A stretch of DNA of 64,000 nt from Pelomicrobium methylotrophicum (GCF_008014345.1 NZ_VPFL01000018.1:1-64000), one strand, 5' to 3'. Counted from the first letter of the stretch, positions 38,984-49,332 are shown. The notes: a model not told the origin generated them from the letters alone. Made by a program: numbers and translations.

Positions 38984-40081
38984 ATGTTCAAAGGGAATTT
39001 TGATTTCAAGCTGGGCCTGCTCCAAGCTTCCGCCCCACCGCTCATCGGGCTTGACATCAGCAGCTCGGCGGTCAAGATGGTGGAGCTCAGCAAGACCGAC
39101 AAGGACAAGTACCGGCTTGAACGCTACATCATCGAACCCATGGCCAAGGACGCCGTGGCGGAAGGCAATATCGTCAACCTCGAGGCCGCTGGAGACACGA
39201 TAAAGCGGGCGTGGAAGAAGCTGAGCACCCGGGCCAGGAACGTCGCCATGGCGGTCCCCGCCTCGGCCGTGATCACGAAAAAAATCGTCGTCCCCGCCGG
39301 CCAGCGCGAGGAAGAGCTCGAGGTCCTGGTGGAATCGGAAGCCAATCAATATATTCCCTTTTCCCTGGACGAGGTCAACCTCGACTTCCAAGTGCTGGGA
39401 CCGGCGGCCGCCAGTCCCGAGGAGGTGGAACTGCTCATCGCCGCCGCCCGCAAAGAGAAAGTGGAAGACCGGGTCGCGGCGGCGCAAGCGGCGGGGCTCA
39501 AGGCCACGGTGATGGACGTGGAGCCCTACGCCGCCCTGAACGCCCTCGAGCGGATGATGCCCCACCTCCCCGGCCTCGAGCCCGATCAGACCATCGCGCT
39601 GGTGGATATCGGTGCCCACCACATGAGCCTCAATGTGCTGCGCTCCGGCCAGTCGGTGTACTTGCGCGAGCAGCCCTTCGGCGGCCATCAGCTGACCCAA
39701 GAGATCCAATCCCGCTACGGCCTGTCGCCCGAGGAGGCGGAGGCGGCCAAGCGCACCGGGGCGCTGCCCGAAAGCTACGACACCGAGGTCCTGGCGCCGT
39801 TCCGCGAGACGCTGGCGCTGGAGGTCGCCCGGGCGCTGCAATTTTTCTTCACCTCGACCCAGTACAACGAAGTCCACCATGTGCTTCTCGCCGGGGGATG
39901 CGCCGCCCTTCCCGGGCTGGATGAGTGCGTCGCGGCCCGCACCCAAGTCGACACCATGATCGCCAATCCGTTCGCCGGCATGGCGCTCGCGAGCCGCATC
40001 CGGCAAGCAGGACTCTCGACCGACGCCCCGGCGCTTCTCACGGCGTGCGGGCTCGCGCTGCGGAGGTTCGATCCCGCATGA
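38984..40081 (+). CDS. pilM: Type IV pilus inner-membrane platform protein PilM
   Basis: PilM is a cytosolic actin-like ATPase-fold protein that binds the N-terminus of PilN and links the pilus motor to the PilNO complex. The 365-residue protein has PLIGLDISSSAVKMVELS (phosphate 1 motif), VDIGAHHMSLNVLRSG (phosphate 2) and LLAGGCAALPGL (adenosine motif). Length is normal. It starts the pilMNOPQ operon; its stop overlaps the pilN start by four bases (ATGA). Confidence 0.96.
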   Translation: MFKGNFDFKLGLLQASAPPLIGLDISSSAVKMVELSKTDKDKYRLERYIIEPMAKDAVAEGNIVNLEAAGDTIKRAWKKLSTRARNVAMAVPASAVITKKIVVPAGQREEELEVLVESEANQYIPFSLDEVNLDFQVLGPAAASPEEVELLIAAARKEKVEDRVAAAQAAGLKATVMDVEPYAALNALERMMPHLPGLEPDQTIALVDIGAHHMSLNVLRSGQSVYLREQPFGGHQLTQEIQSRYGLSPEEAEAAKRTGALPESYDTEVLAPFRETLALEVARALQFFFTSTQYNEVHHVLLAGGCAALPGLDECVAARTQVDTMIANPFAGMALASRIRQAGLSTDAPALLTACGLALRRFDPA

Positions 40082-40671
40082 TCCGTATCAACCTGCTTCC
40101 ATACCGCGCCGAAAAGCGCAAGGCGCGCAACCGGCAGTTCGGCGTCATGACCATGCTCACGGCGAGCCTGGGCGTCGTCATCTGGTTCGCCGGGCATACG
40201 GTGCTCTCCGGCCGCATCGAGCACCAGCGGGCGCGTAACGATTATCTAAAGAAGGAAATCGCCGTCCTCGACAAGCAGATCGCCGAGATTAAGACGCTCA
40301 AAGACCAGATCCAGGCGTTGCTCGCACGCAAGGAGGTCGTGGAAAAGCTGCAGTCCAACCGCACCGAGGTGGTGCACCTGCTGGACCAGATGGTCAGGGT
40401 CGTGCCGGAGGGCGTGTATTTCACCCGCCTCAAGCAGTCCGGCAACGTCTTGAACCTGGTGGGCTATGCCCAGTCCAGCGCCCGGGTCTCCACCCTGATG
40501 CGCAACATCGAGGATTCCCCTTGGCTGGGCGAGCCGCAACTCGTCGAGATCAAGGCTGAACAGGTCGGCAATCTTCGATTGAACCAGTTCATCCTCAACT
40601 TCAAGTTGACGCCGCCTCAAACACCGGGCGATGAGCGCGCGGGCTCCTCTTCCGGCAAGGCCAAGGGGTGA
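40078..40671 (+). CDS. pilN: Type IV pilus alignment protein PilN
   Basis: A 197-residue bitopic inner-membrane protein. It starts MIRINLLPYRAEKRKARN, whose INLLPYR motif is the PilM-binding peptide, then has one membrane helix (residues 24-43), a coiled coil (about residues 50-90, KKEIAVLDKQIAEIKTLKD) and a ferredoxin-like periplasmic domain. It pairs with PilO. Overlaps pilM (ATGA) and pilO (GTGA). Confidence 0.95.
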   Translation: MIRINLLPYRAEKRKARNRQFGVMTMLTASLGVVIWFAGHTVLSGRIEHQRARNDYLKKEIAVLDKQIAEIKTLKDQIQALLARKEVVEKLQSNRTEVVHLLDQMVRVVPEGVYFTRLKQSGNVLNLVGYAQSSARVSTLMRNIEDSPWLGEPQLVEIKAEQVGNLRLNQFILNFKLTPPQTPGDERAGSSSGKAKG

Positions 40672-41306
40672 GCACCATGACCCTGGAGGACTTGAAACGA
40701 CTCGACACCCGCAACCCCGGCGGCTGGCCGACGCCGGTCAAAGGGGGCGTCTTGGGTCTGCTGCTCCTCTCGATCGTCTTCGGCGGATATTTCTACGACT
40801 GGAGCGGCCTGCTGGAGACGCTGGAGAGCCGGAAGAAAGAGGAGGAGCGGCTCAAGCAGAGCTTCCTGGAGAAGAAGAAAGAGGCGGTGAATCTGGACAT
40901 CTATCGCCAGCAGCTGGCGGAGATCGAGCAGACGTTCGGTGCGTTGCTCCGGCAGCTGCCCAACAAAGCGGAGATGGACGCGCTTGTCACCGACATCAAC
41001 CAGGCAGGGCTCGGGCGGGGGCTGCAGTTCGAGCTGTTCAAGCCGGCGCCGCGGGAGACGGTGTTCGATTTCTATGCCGAGCTTCCCATCCAAGTGCGTG
41101 TCACCGGCAGCTACCATGACATGGGGGCATTCGCAAGCGATGTCGCCCAGCTTCCCAGGATCGTCACCCTGGACAGCGTCTCCATCGAGAAAACCAAGGA
41201 CGGCCTGGTGATGAACGCCGTCGCCAAGACGTACCGATACCTCGACGAAGAAGAAGTGGCGGCCCAGCGCAAGGCGGCACAAGCGCCGACAGGAGGGAAA
41301 AAGTGA
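40668..41306 (+). CDS. pilO: Type IV pilus alignment protein PilO
   Basis: A 212-residue inner-membrane protein with a short cytosolic N-terminus (LEDLKRLDTRNPGGWP), a membrane helix at about residues 26-44, a coiled coil (ESRKKEEERLKQSFLEKKKE) and a periplasmic ferredoxin-like domain (FELFKPAPRETVFDFYAELP, RVTGSYHDMGAFASDVAQLP). The start is GTG overlapping the pilN stop; an ATG three codons later is possible. The stop overlaps the pilP GTG. Confidence 0.95.
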   Translation: MSTMTLEDLKRLDTRNPGGWPTPVKGGVLGLLLLSIVFGGYFYDWSGLLETLESRKKEEERLKQSFLEKKKEAVNLDIYRQQLAEIEQTFGALLRQLPNKAEMDALVTDINQAGLGRGLQFELFKPAPRETVFDFYAELPIQVRVTGSYHDMGAFASDVAQLPRIVTLDSVSIEKTKDGLVMNAVAKTYRYLDEEEVAAQRKAAQAPTGGKK

Positions 41307-41812
41307 AGCGCGTGATCATCGTCGTGCTCGCTTTGGCGCTCGCCGGCTGTGGAGGCGAGGAGTTCAGCGACCTCAAGCAGTTTGTCGAGCAGTCCGGACA
41401 GGGGTTGCGTGGCAAGGTGGCGCCGCTGCCCAAGGTGAAACCCTACGAGCCCTTTGCTTACAACGCCTTCGACCTGCCCGACCCGTTCACCCCGCGCGAG
41501 ATCGATGCCCGCGCCAGGATGAGGAGCGCCGGCGGCCTGGGGCCCGACCTCAACCGGCCCCGGGAACCGCTCGAAGCCTATCCGCTCGAGAACCTCAAGA
41601 TGGTGGGCACCCTCGAGCGGGACAAGCGCATCTATGCCCTCATCAAGACCCCCGACAACCATCTGTTCCGCGTCACGGTGGGCAACTACCTGGGCCAGAA
41701 CTTCGGCCGCATTACGAAAATCACCGAGGCAGAGGTCACACTGACGGAGCTGGTTCAGGAAGGCGCCGGGGACTGGACCGAGCGGACAGCGAGCCTGCAA
41801 CTCGTCGAATAA
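41303..41812 (+). CDS. pilP: Type IV pilus lipoprotein PilP
   Basis: A 169-residue lipoprotein (lipobox LALAGCGGEE, cysteine at residue 16) anchored to the inner membrane. The linker contains DLPDPFTPRE and the C-terminal HR-type domain has LEAYPLENLKMVGTLE, VTVGNYLGQNFGRIT and the final LQLVE. PilP connects PilNO to the secretin PilQ. GTG start overlapping pilO. It stays intact although its partner pilQ is interrupted downstream. Confidence 0.94.
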   Translation: MKRVIIVVLALALAGCGGEEFSDLKQFVEQSGQGLRGKVAPLPKVKPYEPFAYNAFDLPDPFTPREIDARARMRSAGGLGPDLNRPREPLEAYPLENLKMVGTLERDKRIYALIKTPDNHLFRVTVGNYLGQNFGRITKITEAEVTLTELVQEGAGDWTERTASLQLVE

Positions 41813-41835
41813 AACCTCAAGGAGAGAAGCCGACT

Positions 41836-43241
41836 ATGAGCCGCACCCTCCTCTCTCAGCGCTTCCTCGCCATCGCATGGCTGGGCTTCAGCCTCGCCCT
41901 CCCTCTGGCAGCCAGGCCGGCCGCGGCGCAGTCGAACAGCATCGAGGCGATCAAGGTCATGCCGGGCGCCGAGGGCAGACTCATCCTCAGAGTGACGCTC
42001 AAGCATCCTCCGCAGAACCCGCCGGTCGGATTCGCCATCCACAACCCGCCGCGCATCGCGCTCGACTTCCCGGACACAGCAAACGCGCTGGGCCGCACCT
42101 CCCAGCCGGTGGAGCAGGGGGATCTGCGCTCGCTCAACATCGTGCAGGCGGGCGCCCGCACGCGGGTGGTCATGAACCTCCACCGGCTCCTGGGGTACGA
42201 CACGCGGATTGAAGGCAACGACGTGGTGATCACGCTCCTCGGCGCGGAGGGGGCCGGGGCAGCCGCCGCTCCGACGGTGTCGCGGTTCGCCGAGGCGCGG
42301 CCGAGCGACGCGAAGCACAGCATCCTGGACGTGGACTTCCGCCGCGGTCCGGGCGGAGAGGGACGGGTCGTCGTGGATCTGTCCGACACGACGACGGGCA
42401 TTGACTTGCGCCGGCAGGGCACCCAGATCATCGTCGATTTCCTCAACACCTCGCTCCCCAAGAACCTGCAGCGCCGCCTCGACGTGACCGATTTCGGGAC
42501 CCCGGTGCAATCCGTGGAGAGCTTCGCTGTGGGCAACAACGCGCGCCTGGTCATCGAGCCACGGGGGCTTTGGGAGCAGTCGGCCTATCAGGCCGACCGG
42601 AAGCTGATCGTCGAGGTGAAGCCGGTCGCTCCGGACCCCACCCGCGCCACCGCCGGCCTTCGGCCGGCCTACACCGGCGAGAAGCTTTCGCTCAACTTCC
42701 AGAATGTGGAAGTGCGGGCCGTGTTACAGGTGATCGCCGACTTCACCGGCCTCAACATCGTGGTCAGCGACTCAGTGGCGGGAAGCCTGACGTTGCGACT
42801 CAAGGACGTCCCCTGGGACCAGGCCCTGGACATCATCCTCCAGGCGAAAGGGCTGGATAAGCGGCGGGAGGGCAACGTGCTGCTGGTGGCGCCCCGCGAC
42901 GAGATCGCCGCGCGGGAAAAGCTGCAGCTGGAGGCGCGGCAGCAGATCGCGGAGCTGGAACCCACCGTCACCGAGAGCTTCCAGCTCAACTACCAGAAGG
43001 GCGAGGACGTCAAGAAGATCCTGAGCGACCCGGCCCAGAAGATCCTGTCCAAGCGCGGCAGCGCCGTGGTCGACCCGCGGACCAATACCCTGTTCGTCCA
43101 GGACACGCCGACCAAGCTGGACGAAATCCGCGCCCTCATCCGCAAGATCGACGTGCCGGTGCGGCAAGTGATGATCGAGGCACGCATCGTGGAGGCTAGG
43201 GACGACTTCGCGCGCAACCTGGGCGTGCGGCTGGGCTACCA
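41836..43241 (+). pseudogene. pilQ: pilQ, 5' part (type IV pilus secretin), interrupted by an antisense group II intron
   Basis: These 468 codons plus two bases encode the periplasmic half of PilQ: signal peptide (residues 1-32), two AMIN domains (about 35-135 and 160-262), the secretin short N-terminal domain (LNFQNVEVRAVLQVIADFTG, about 283-353) and the N1 domain (about 380-455, VVDPRTNTLFVQDTPTKLDE, then VMIEARIVEARDDFARNLGV). The frame reads GVRLGY and then enters the intron at 43242. Without removal, translation continues through antisense intron sequence and stops at 43863, giving a 675-residue chimera that lacks the outer-membrane secretin ring. A GGAGAGA site precedes the ATG. Confidence 0.93.
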
Positions 43242-43316
43242 GTCGGGTAGCAGGAGAGTGTTGCCACTCCCCCGCCCCCTAAGAACCGTGCGTGCGAGTT
43301 TCCCCGCACACGGCTC
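43242..43316 (-). ncRNA. Group II intron domains V and VI
   Basis: Domain V is the 34-base element at 43316-43283, starting GAGCCGTGTGCGGGG and ending GCACGGTTC, with the catalytic AGC triad and a GAAA-type loop. Domain VI (43282-43242) forms a stem closed by a GCAA loop (GGAGTG GCAA CACTCTCC) and ends CTGCTACCCGAC. These are the most conserved ribozyme parts and look intact. Confidence 0.9.
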
Positions 43317-45069
43317 AAGCCTCTGCAAAGCCCCCTTTAACGGGAGCCAGCAGTTCACCGTTACCTCGGCTGTGGACCTGTCGGTGACAGTTTGGATGAA
43401 GGAGCTTCAGGTTGGTCAGTATTTCCGTTCCACCCAGCGACCTCGGGAGAACGTGATGAATATTCCACCACGTTTCCTTTGTGATCTTCTGTTCGCAGAC
43501 CGGACATATTCCTTCCTGAATGTACCAAAGGGTTCGCAGTTTCCTACGTCCTTTCAGGTCGGAGTACATGATTCGCGCTTGGCGCTCCTCGAAGTACTCC
43601 TCCCATTTCGGATCATATGGGTTTGCTTCCCCTTTGATCTTGACGTGGCGTCGAATTGGAGTGTCGGAAGCTGTTGCCAGCCTCATCCTCCTTTCTTCAC
43701 CGTCGTCTTTCTTCACTTTCGCTGCAAACACCCAGTTCCGGTTGTACGATTTCACTTGGATTTTTCCTTCGACAAGACTTTCCTTTCGGAATGTCTCTGT
43801 CTTCCAGTACTTCTCCCTGATCCATCGTCTTCCCTTACCTGGGTGCCTCCGACAGGCCCATGACCAGAGCTGCTTCCAGATGACGTTGTCCACCTTACCG
43901 AAGGTTTCTTTCGCCACCTGGTTTTGGTGATAGTTCGCCCAACCCCGGATGACCGGGTTGAGGAGTCCTATCAGGTTTTCCTGCTTTGCCTGTTTGTTGG
44001 CTTTGATGATCCCCCGGACTTTCCGCAGGAACGCTTGCACGTTCTTTTTCGCGGGTTTGATGAGTAGTTTCCCATCATATTTGCGGATATTCCATCCGAG
44101 GAAATCGAACCCCTCTTCTATATGCACGATCTTGGTCTTTTCAGGGGACAGGGTTAGACCCCTTATCCTGAGGAATTCCTCGATCAATGTCTTCGCTTCT
44201 TCCAGAACCTCTTTTGAGGCACCTGTGACCACGAAATCATCCGCATATCGAATCAGGTTGACCTTGTTCTTTCTGGAGTTCCGGCTATTGGGTTCGCCGA
44301 AGCGTTCCCGTAGTTTTCTTTCCATTCCGTCCAAGGTCATGTTCGCCAGTACGGGCGAGATGATCCCGCCTTGCGGTGTACCCATTTCGGTTGGGAACCA
44401 TTGCCCTTTCCAGACAAAACCGGTTTTCAGCCATTTCCGCAGAATCGCCTTGTCCGTAGGGATGTTGGCGATCAACCAGTCATGGCTGATGTTGTCAAAG
44501 CAACCGGAGATATCCGCGTCCAAGACCCATTGAGCCGATTTGCTCTTGGCTAGTGCTGAATAGCACTGAACCGCCGCATCCCGGCTCGCCCGCATGGGTC
44601 GAAACCCATACGAGTTTGGGTCGCCTGTGGTTTCCGCGACTGGTTCCAGTGCGAGCAGGTATAGCGCCTGCATCGCTCTGTCTTTCATTGTCGGGATTCC
44701 CAGGGGACGCTTCTTCCCGTTCGCTTTCGGGATATATACCCGCCTCAGCGGTTGCGGGCGATACCCTCGCCGCTTGAGGGACATTACAGCTTTGGCCTTC
44801 AGCTCCGGAGTATCCCAGGTTTCCCCATCTACGCCCGGAGTTTTCTTGCCTTGGTTTTCGGTGACTCGTTTCACAGCAATTGCCTTACCGTAAAACGAGT
44901 GGGTCAGGAGCCATTGCAAGGCTTTCGCCTTGCGCCAGCGCCTTTCCCGGACTGCCTTCGCAATACGCGTTTGCAGCCTCCTAACCGTCCGGTGTGCCGT
45001 GGCCCAGTCAATGCTGTGCCAGTCCACCGTCCGGCCGGAGGCCGCATCAACCTTTTGCATGGTCGTCAT
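43315..45069 (-). CDS. ltrA: Group II intron reverse transcriptase/maturase with HNH endonuclease domain
   Basis: A 584-residue intron-encoded protein. The reverse transcriptase domain has [20 protein letters not shown] (about 112-129), the catalytic [12 protein letters not shown] (183-194), [12 protein letters not shown] (230-241) and RYADDFVV with the YADD box at 275-278. The maturase X domain is around residues 340-420 ([13 protein letters not shown]). The C-terminus is an HNH endonuclease (CPVC at 522-525, [18 protein letters not shown] at 558-562). No frameshift or lost catalytic residue is visible, so the protein may be active in splicing and retrohoming. Its stop overlaps domain V, as usual. 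Confidence 0.95.
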   Translation of the reverse strand: MTTMQKVDAASGRTVDWHSIDWATAHRTVRRLQTRIAKAVRERRWRKAKALQWLLTHSFYGKAIAVKRVTENQGKKTPGVDGETWDTPELKAKAVMSLKRRGYRPQPLRRVYIPKANGKKRPLGIPTMKDRAMQALYLLALEPVAETTGDPNSYGFRPMRASRDAAVQCYSALAKSKSAQWVLDADISGCFDNISHDWLIANIPTDKAILRKWLKTGFVWKGQWFPTEMGTPQGGIISPVLANMTLDGMERKLRERFGEPNSRNSRKNKVNLIRYADDFVVTGASKEVLEEAKTLIEEFLRIRGLTLSPEKTKIVHIEEGFDFLGWNIRKYDGKLLIKPAKKNVQAFLRKVRGIIKANKQAKQENLIGLLNPVIRGWANYHQNQVAKETFGKVDNVIWKQLWSWACRRHPGKGRRWIREKYWKTETFRKESLVEGKIQVKSYNRNWVFAAKVKKDDGEERRMRLATASDTPIRRHVKIKGEANPYDPKWEEYFEERQARIMYSDLKGRRKLRTLWYIQEGICPVCEQKITKETWWNIHHVLPRSLGGTEILTNLKLLHPNCHRQVHSRGNGELLAPVKGGFAEA

Positions 45070-45686
45070 TTGCTTGTCCTCCGTTCAGAAGGTTCTACAT
45101 ACTCTCTTGCGAAGAGAGACCAGCAGGAAGTCTGCCCGCTTTCGCGTGGGATGATGTCAGGTTTCCCCTTAATCCCTATCCGACCCATTACAGGCCGGCG
45201 TTCGCTTTCTCCTGCTTCCCTTACCCGCATCCCCAACAGTTTTCCTTACGGTCGACCTGCCCTTGCGGGCGGAGATACGGGCTTACCGTGTTTCACGTGA
45301 GTGACAATGGACGGTTAGGCGGCGCCTTTCTCCCGGTGGGTCTACATCCTCTGCTCAGCAATAGTCAAATGCTAAGACTTGCCCACTTGCCATTTTGGCT
45401 CAAGCCTATCAGCGCCTTTGGCTTGTTTCCGGTTACGGGATTTACCAGCACTTCGCATATGCTCGCCATACGTCCAAGCCTAGCCCCCTGACGCGTGACG
45501 CTCGCGTCTCCGTTTTGCCCTCGCGGGTTCGACTTCATCCTTTCGGAATGGGGTACATTGTCGAGTGGGCTTCATACAGACTAGTTGCCCAGTCCGCATG
45601 CCGCTCTAGGCTACTACTGGAGGAACAGTAGGTTTCGTCCAAGGTTTCCCTTGTGAAACAATCACTTACGCGACCTCACGTCGCAC

Positions 45687-46410
45687 TGACCTCACCGGAA
45701 GGGGGTTCGGCACCGGCGTCGGCAGCTCCCGGGGTTTGGTCGGCGCTCGGTTGGAAGAGACCGCTTTCCGCACCGGCCAGATCAGCGTTCCGACGCCGAC
45801 CTTGAACGATTTCACCAACGTGAACCTTCCTGCCGCGGGCATCGGCGCGTTTAATGCGGGCGCCTTCTCACTGCTGCTGTTCAACGAAGCGGCCACCAAG
45901 TTCCTGAACCTGGAGCTCACCGCCTTGGAAGCGGACAACCGGGGCAAGATCATCTCCAGCCCGCGGGTGGTCACCGCCGACCAGGTCGAGGCCACCATCG
46001 AGCAGGGCACCGAGATCCCGTACCAGCAGGCCACCGCGAGCGGCGCCACCAGCGTGGCGTTCAAGAAGGCGACGCTCTCGCTCAAGGTGAAGCCGCAGAT
46101 CACTCCCGACGAGAACGTCATCATGACCCTCAACGTCAACAAAGACAGCCAAGGGGTGAATACGCCGGCCGGCCCGGCCATCAACACGAAGCAGATCTCC
46201 ACCCAGGTGCTGGTGGAAAACGGCGGCACGGTGGCAATTGGCGGCATCTACGAGCAAGAGCGGCGCAACGATGTCACCAAGGTTCCCGTGCTGGGTGACC
46301 TGCCGGTGGTGGGAAGCCTGTTCCGCAACACCGCCAGGCTGGACAACCGCTCCGAGCTGCTCATCTTCGTCACGCCGCGGATCCTGAAAGAGTCGGCTCT
46401 CCTGCGCTGA
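45687..46410 (+). pseudogene. pilQ: pilQ, 3' part (secretin domain), separated by the intron
   Basis: This is the C-terminal 241 codons of PilQ: after the junction the frame reads HDLTGRGFGTGVGSS, then the secretin domain (LELTALEADNRGKIISSPRV, TADQVEATIEQGTEIPYQQA, the TLSLKVKPQITPDENVIM strand, NTKQISTQVLVENGGTVAIG and the hallmark VPVLGDLPVVGSLFRNTARL), ending RILKESALLR. The residues are fully preserved, with no decay mutations, which suggests a recent insertion. Internal GTG or TTG codons could start a fragment, but it would lack a signal peptide and the N-domains. Confidence 0.92.
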
Positions 46411-46518
46411 GCCTGCCCCAAGGCGGCCAGGGGCCGGGCGGGGTCCCGGCCTTGTGGTGGCGGTCCGTCCCGGCGTGTCCGGCCTCCAGGGTTGGCGGCG
46501 TTGGGATAAAATCGGGCG

Positions 46519-47082
46519 ATGCTGCCGAGCTGCAACATTTTTCTGGTCGGCCTGATGGGCGCGGGGAAGACCACCGTGGGAAGGCTGTTGGCCAGACACC
46601 TGGGCAAGGTTTTCGTCGATGCCGATCACGAGCTCCAGAAGCGCACCGGGGTGGCGATCCCGGTGATCTTCGAGATCGAAGGGGAAGAGGGCTTCCGCAC
46701 CCGCGAGGCTGCGCTGTTGCGGGAGCTGACGCAGCTCGAGAACGTGGTGCTCGCCACCGGCGGCGGTGCGGTGTTGCGGCCCGAGAACCGGGCGTTGCTG
46801 AAGTCGCGCGGAACCGTGATTTATCTGCGCGGGTCGATCGAGGACCTGTGGGCGCGCACGCGCCACGACCGCAGCCGGCCGCTGCTTCAGACGGACGATC
46901 CCAAGGCGCGGTTGACCCAGCTCTTGAGCGAGCGGGACCCCCTGTACCGCGAAGTGGCCGACTTCATCATCGACACGAGCCGGGGAAGCGCCCATGCCTT
47001 GGTGCGGCGGATCGAAAGGAGGCTGCGCCACGCCGCCAGGCCGGATACCGCCGATACCCTCCAGGCCGATGCAGACGCTTAA
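46519..47082 (+). CDS. aroK: Shikimate kinase
   Basis: AroK phosphorylates shikimate at C3 in chorismate synthesis. The 187-residue P-loop kinase has Walker [14 protein letters not shown] (residues 9-21), the shikimate-binding [30 protein letters not shown] and [15 protein letters not shown]. Length is normal. In betaproteobacteria it follows pilQ, as here, so its expression may depend on read-through from the pil operon unless it has its own promoter in the 108-base gap. The stop overlaps aroB. Confidence 0.95.
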   Translation: MLPSCNIFLVGLMGAGKTTVGRLLARHLGKVFVDADHELQKRTGVAIPVIFEIEGEEGFRTREAALLRELTQLENVVLATGGGAVLRPENRALLKSRGTVIYLRGSIEDLWARTRHDRSRPLLQTDDPKARLTQLLSERDPLYREVADFIIDTSRGSAHALVRRIERRLRHAARPDTADTLQADADA

Positions 47083-48157
47083 CGTCGCCCTGGGCGAGCG
47101 CAGTTATCCGATCCACGTGGGATCGGGACTGCTCACTGACCCCCGCTGGTTTGCCGCCCTTGCGCCCGCAAGGCGAGCGGCGGTGGTCACCAACACGACG
47201 GTGGGCCCGCTCTACCTCGCACGCCTGCGGCAGACCCTGGAGGCGCTGGGGATCGCGTGCGTCGAGATCGTCATTCCCGACGGGGAAGCGTTCAAGAATT
47301 GGGAGACGCTCCACCGCATCTTCGACGCGCTGCTCACGCACCGCTGTGAGCGCTCCACCCCCATCCTCGCCCTAGGGGGCGGCGTGGTGGGCGACATCGC
47401 CGGGTTCGCCGCCGCCACCTACCAACGGGGCGTGCCGTTCTACCAGGTCCCCACCACTTTGCTCGCCCAGGTGGACTCGTCCGTGGGCGGGAAGACCGCC
47501 ATCAACCACCCCTTGGGCAAGAACATGATCGGCGCCTTTTATCAGCCGGGCGCGGTGATCGCGGACACCGACACCCTCGGCACCCTGCCGGAGCGGGAAC
47601 TCAAAGCCGGTATGGCGGAGGTGATCAAGTACGGCCTGATCCGGGACGCCGAGTTCTTCGATTGGCTCGAGGCCAACATGGAGCGGCTGCTTGCGCGCGA
47701 CGACGAGATGCTTGGCTTCGCCATCGTTCGCAGTTGCGCCAACAAAGCGCAGATCGTGGCGGCGGACGAGCGCGAAGCCGGGGTGCGGGCGCTTCTCAAC
47801 CTGGGCCACACCTTCGGGCACGCCATCGAGACCGGGCTGGGCTACGGGGAGTGGCTGCACGGGGAGGCGGTGGCGGCCGGCACCGTGCTGGCGGCCGAGG
47901 TTTCCGCCCGGCTCGGGCTTCTTCCGCGGGAACACCTCGAGCGCCTGGTGGCCCTGTACCGACGCGCGGGACTCCCCACCCGGGCGCCGGACCTGGGGAC
48001 AGAGCGCTACCTCGCCCTGATGGGCCACGACAAGAAGGTCCAGGAAGGCAAGATCCGCTTCGTGCTGCTCAAGCGCATCGGGGAAGCGTTCGTGAGCGCC
48101 GACGTCCCGCAGGCGGTGCTGGCGCAGGCGTTTGCGGCCTGCTGCGGCGATGGCTGA
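47069..48157 (+). CDS. aroB: 3-dehydroquinate synthase
   Basis: AroB converts DAHP to 3-dehydroquinate, the second step of the shikimate pathway. The 362-residue NAD- and metal-dependent enzyme has [20 protein letters not shown] (NAD site), [35 protein letters not shown] and [19 protein letters not shown] with the metal histidine pair, and ends with the usual C-terminal helix. ATG at 47069 overlaps aroK; the dgt start lies inside its end. Confidence 0.96.
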   Translation: MQTLNVALGERSYPIHVGSGLLTDPRWFAALAPARRAAVVTNTTVGPLYLARLRQTLEALGIACVEIVIPDGEAFKNWETLHRIFDALLTHRCERSTPILALGGGVVGDIAGFAAATYQRGVPFYQVPTTLLAQVDSSVGGKTAINHPLGKNMIGAFYQPGAVIADTDTLGTLPERELKAGMAEVIKYGLIRDAEFFDWLEANMERLLARDDEMLGFAIVRSCANKAQIVAADEREAGVRALLNLGHTFGHAIETGLGYGEWLHGEAVAAGTVLAAEVSARLGLLPREHLERLVALYRRAGLPTRAPDLGTERYLALMGHDKKVQEGKIRFVLLKRIGEAFVSADVPQAVLAQAFAACCGDG

Positions 48158-49277
48158 ACTGGCTCCCTACGCCGCCCATCCCGACCGCTCCCGCGGGCGC
48201 CGTCATCCGGAACCCCCGCCCGTGGGCCGCAGCGAATACCAGCGGGACCGGGACCGCATCGTCCACTCCACCGCGTTTCGGCGGCTCGAGTACAAGACCC
48301 AGGTCTTCGTCAACCACGAAGGGGATCTCTTCCGCACCCGCCTCACCCACAGCCTGGAGGTGGCCCAGATCGGCCGCTCCATCGCCCGCAACCTGGGATT
48401 GAACGAGGATCTGGTGGAGGCCGTCGCCCTGGCCCATGATCTCGGCCACACCCCTTTCGGGCACGCCGGGCAAGAGGCGTTGAACAGCGCCATGAAAGAC
48501 CACGGCGGGTTCGAGCATAACCTGCAGTCGCTGCGGGTGGTGGATCTTCTGGAAGAGCGCTACGCCGAGTTCGATGGCCTCAACCTCACTTTCGAGACCC
48601 GGGAAGGCATTCTCAAGCACTGCTCGCCCCAGAACGCCCTCCTGCTCGGCGACGTGGGCGCCCGGTTCCTGGACGGCAAGCAGCCGTCGCTCGAAGCGCA
48701 GCTCGCCAACCTGGCCGACGAAATCGCCTATAACAACCACGACGTGGACGACGGATTGCGGTCAGGGCTGCTGGAGCTGGAGCAGCTACGGCAGGTGCGC
48801 ATGTTCGCCAACCACCTGGACGAGGTCCGGCGCGCCTACCCGGCCCTCACGGGCCGAAGGCTGATCCACGAGACGGTGCGGCGGATGATCAACACCCTGG
48901 TCACCGACCTGACGCGGCAGAGCCAGGCGCTCATCGCAAAGCACCGCCCGGCGAGTCTGGACGAGGTGAGGGAGTGTCCCCCTCTCATCGCCTTCAGCCC
49001 CGAAGTGGCCGAGCTCCAATGGGAGCTCAAGCACTTCCTGCGCACCCACCTCTATCAACACTACCGGGTCGCCCGCATGACGGCCAAGGCAAAGCGCATC
49101 ATCCTGGATCTGTTCCAGGCCTTCGTGAACGAGCCGCGCATGCTGCCGCCGCAGTTCCAGGAAAAGGCCCAGAGGGATCGGCACCGGGCGGTGGCGGACT
49201 ACATCGCCGGAATGACCGACCGGTTCGCCATTCGGGAGCACCAGCGCCTTTTCGCCGTGGGCGAGCTGCCCACCTGA
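48150..49277 (+). CDS. dgt: dGTPase-like HD-domain triphosphohydrolase
   Basis: A 375-residue HD-domain phosphohydrolase of the Dgt family, which removes triphosphate from dGTP and other dNTPs. Motifs: [40 protein letters not shown] (first metal histidine), [19 protein letters not shown] (HD pair), and [16 protein letters not shown] (fourth metal ligand). The family is split into Dgt proper and the shorter dGTPase-like type; the length places it in the latter. Starts inside the aroB end (ATG 48150), which implies co-transcription aroK-aroB-dgt. Confidence 0.93.
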   Translation: MAELAPYAAHPDRSRGRRHPEPPPVGRSEYQRDRDRIVHSTAFRRLEYKTQVFVNHEGDLFRTRLTHSLEVAQIGRSIARNLGLNEDLVEAVALAHDLGHTPFGHAGQEALNSAMKDHGGFEHNLQSLRVVDLLEERYAEFDGLNLTFETREGILKHCSPQNALLLGDVGARFLDGKQPSLEAQLANLADEIAYNNHDVDDGLRSGLLELEQLRQVRMFANHLDEVRRAYPALTGRRLIHETVRRMINTLVTDLTRQSQALIAKHRPASLDEVRECPPLIAFSPEVAELQWELKHFLRTHLYQHYRVARMTAKAKRIILDLFQAFVNEPRMLPPQFQEKAQRDRHRAVADYIAGMTDRFAIREHQRLFAVGELPT

Positions 49278-49332
49278 AGAAAGTCCTGCGCCGGACCCGG
49301 TCGTCGGGGCTGTTTTGCAACGCAAAACCGAG

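Larger units (their letters stand above)
43242..45686 (-). mobile_element. Group II intron, complete, with reverse transcriptase/maturase ORF
   Basis: A 2445-base ribozyme-type retroelement on the minus strand. Its 5' end is GTGCGACGTG at 45686 (consensus GUGYG) and its 3' end is CTACCCGAC at 43242 (consensus ending AY). Domain V lies at 43283-43316 and domain VI at 43242-43282. The ORF (45069-43315) occupies domain IV; bases 45070-45686 hold domains I-III. Its base composition is visibly less GC-rich than the neighbours, a sign of transfer. Joining 43241 to 45687 restores the pilQ frame exactly, which confirms the boundaries. The element is antisense to its host gene. Confidence 0.93.

Noticed and set aside
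43949-45491. Rightward open frames inside the intron (43949-44533, 44752-45300, 44994-45491)
   Set aside because: They are antisense to the reverse transcriptase and the ribozyme domains and show no family motif.
45672-45695. Eight-base direct repeat GACCTCAC on both sides of the intron 5' end, as a possible target-site duplication
   Set aside because: Group II introns do not make target duplications; one copy lies inside the intron, and the GTGCG end plus frame repair explain the boundary without it.
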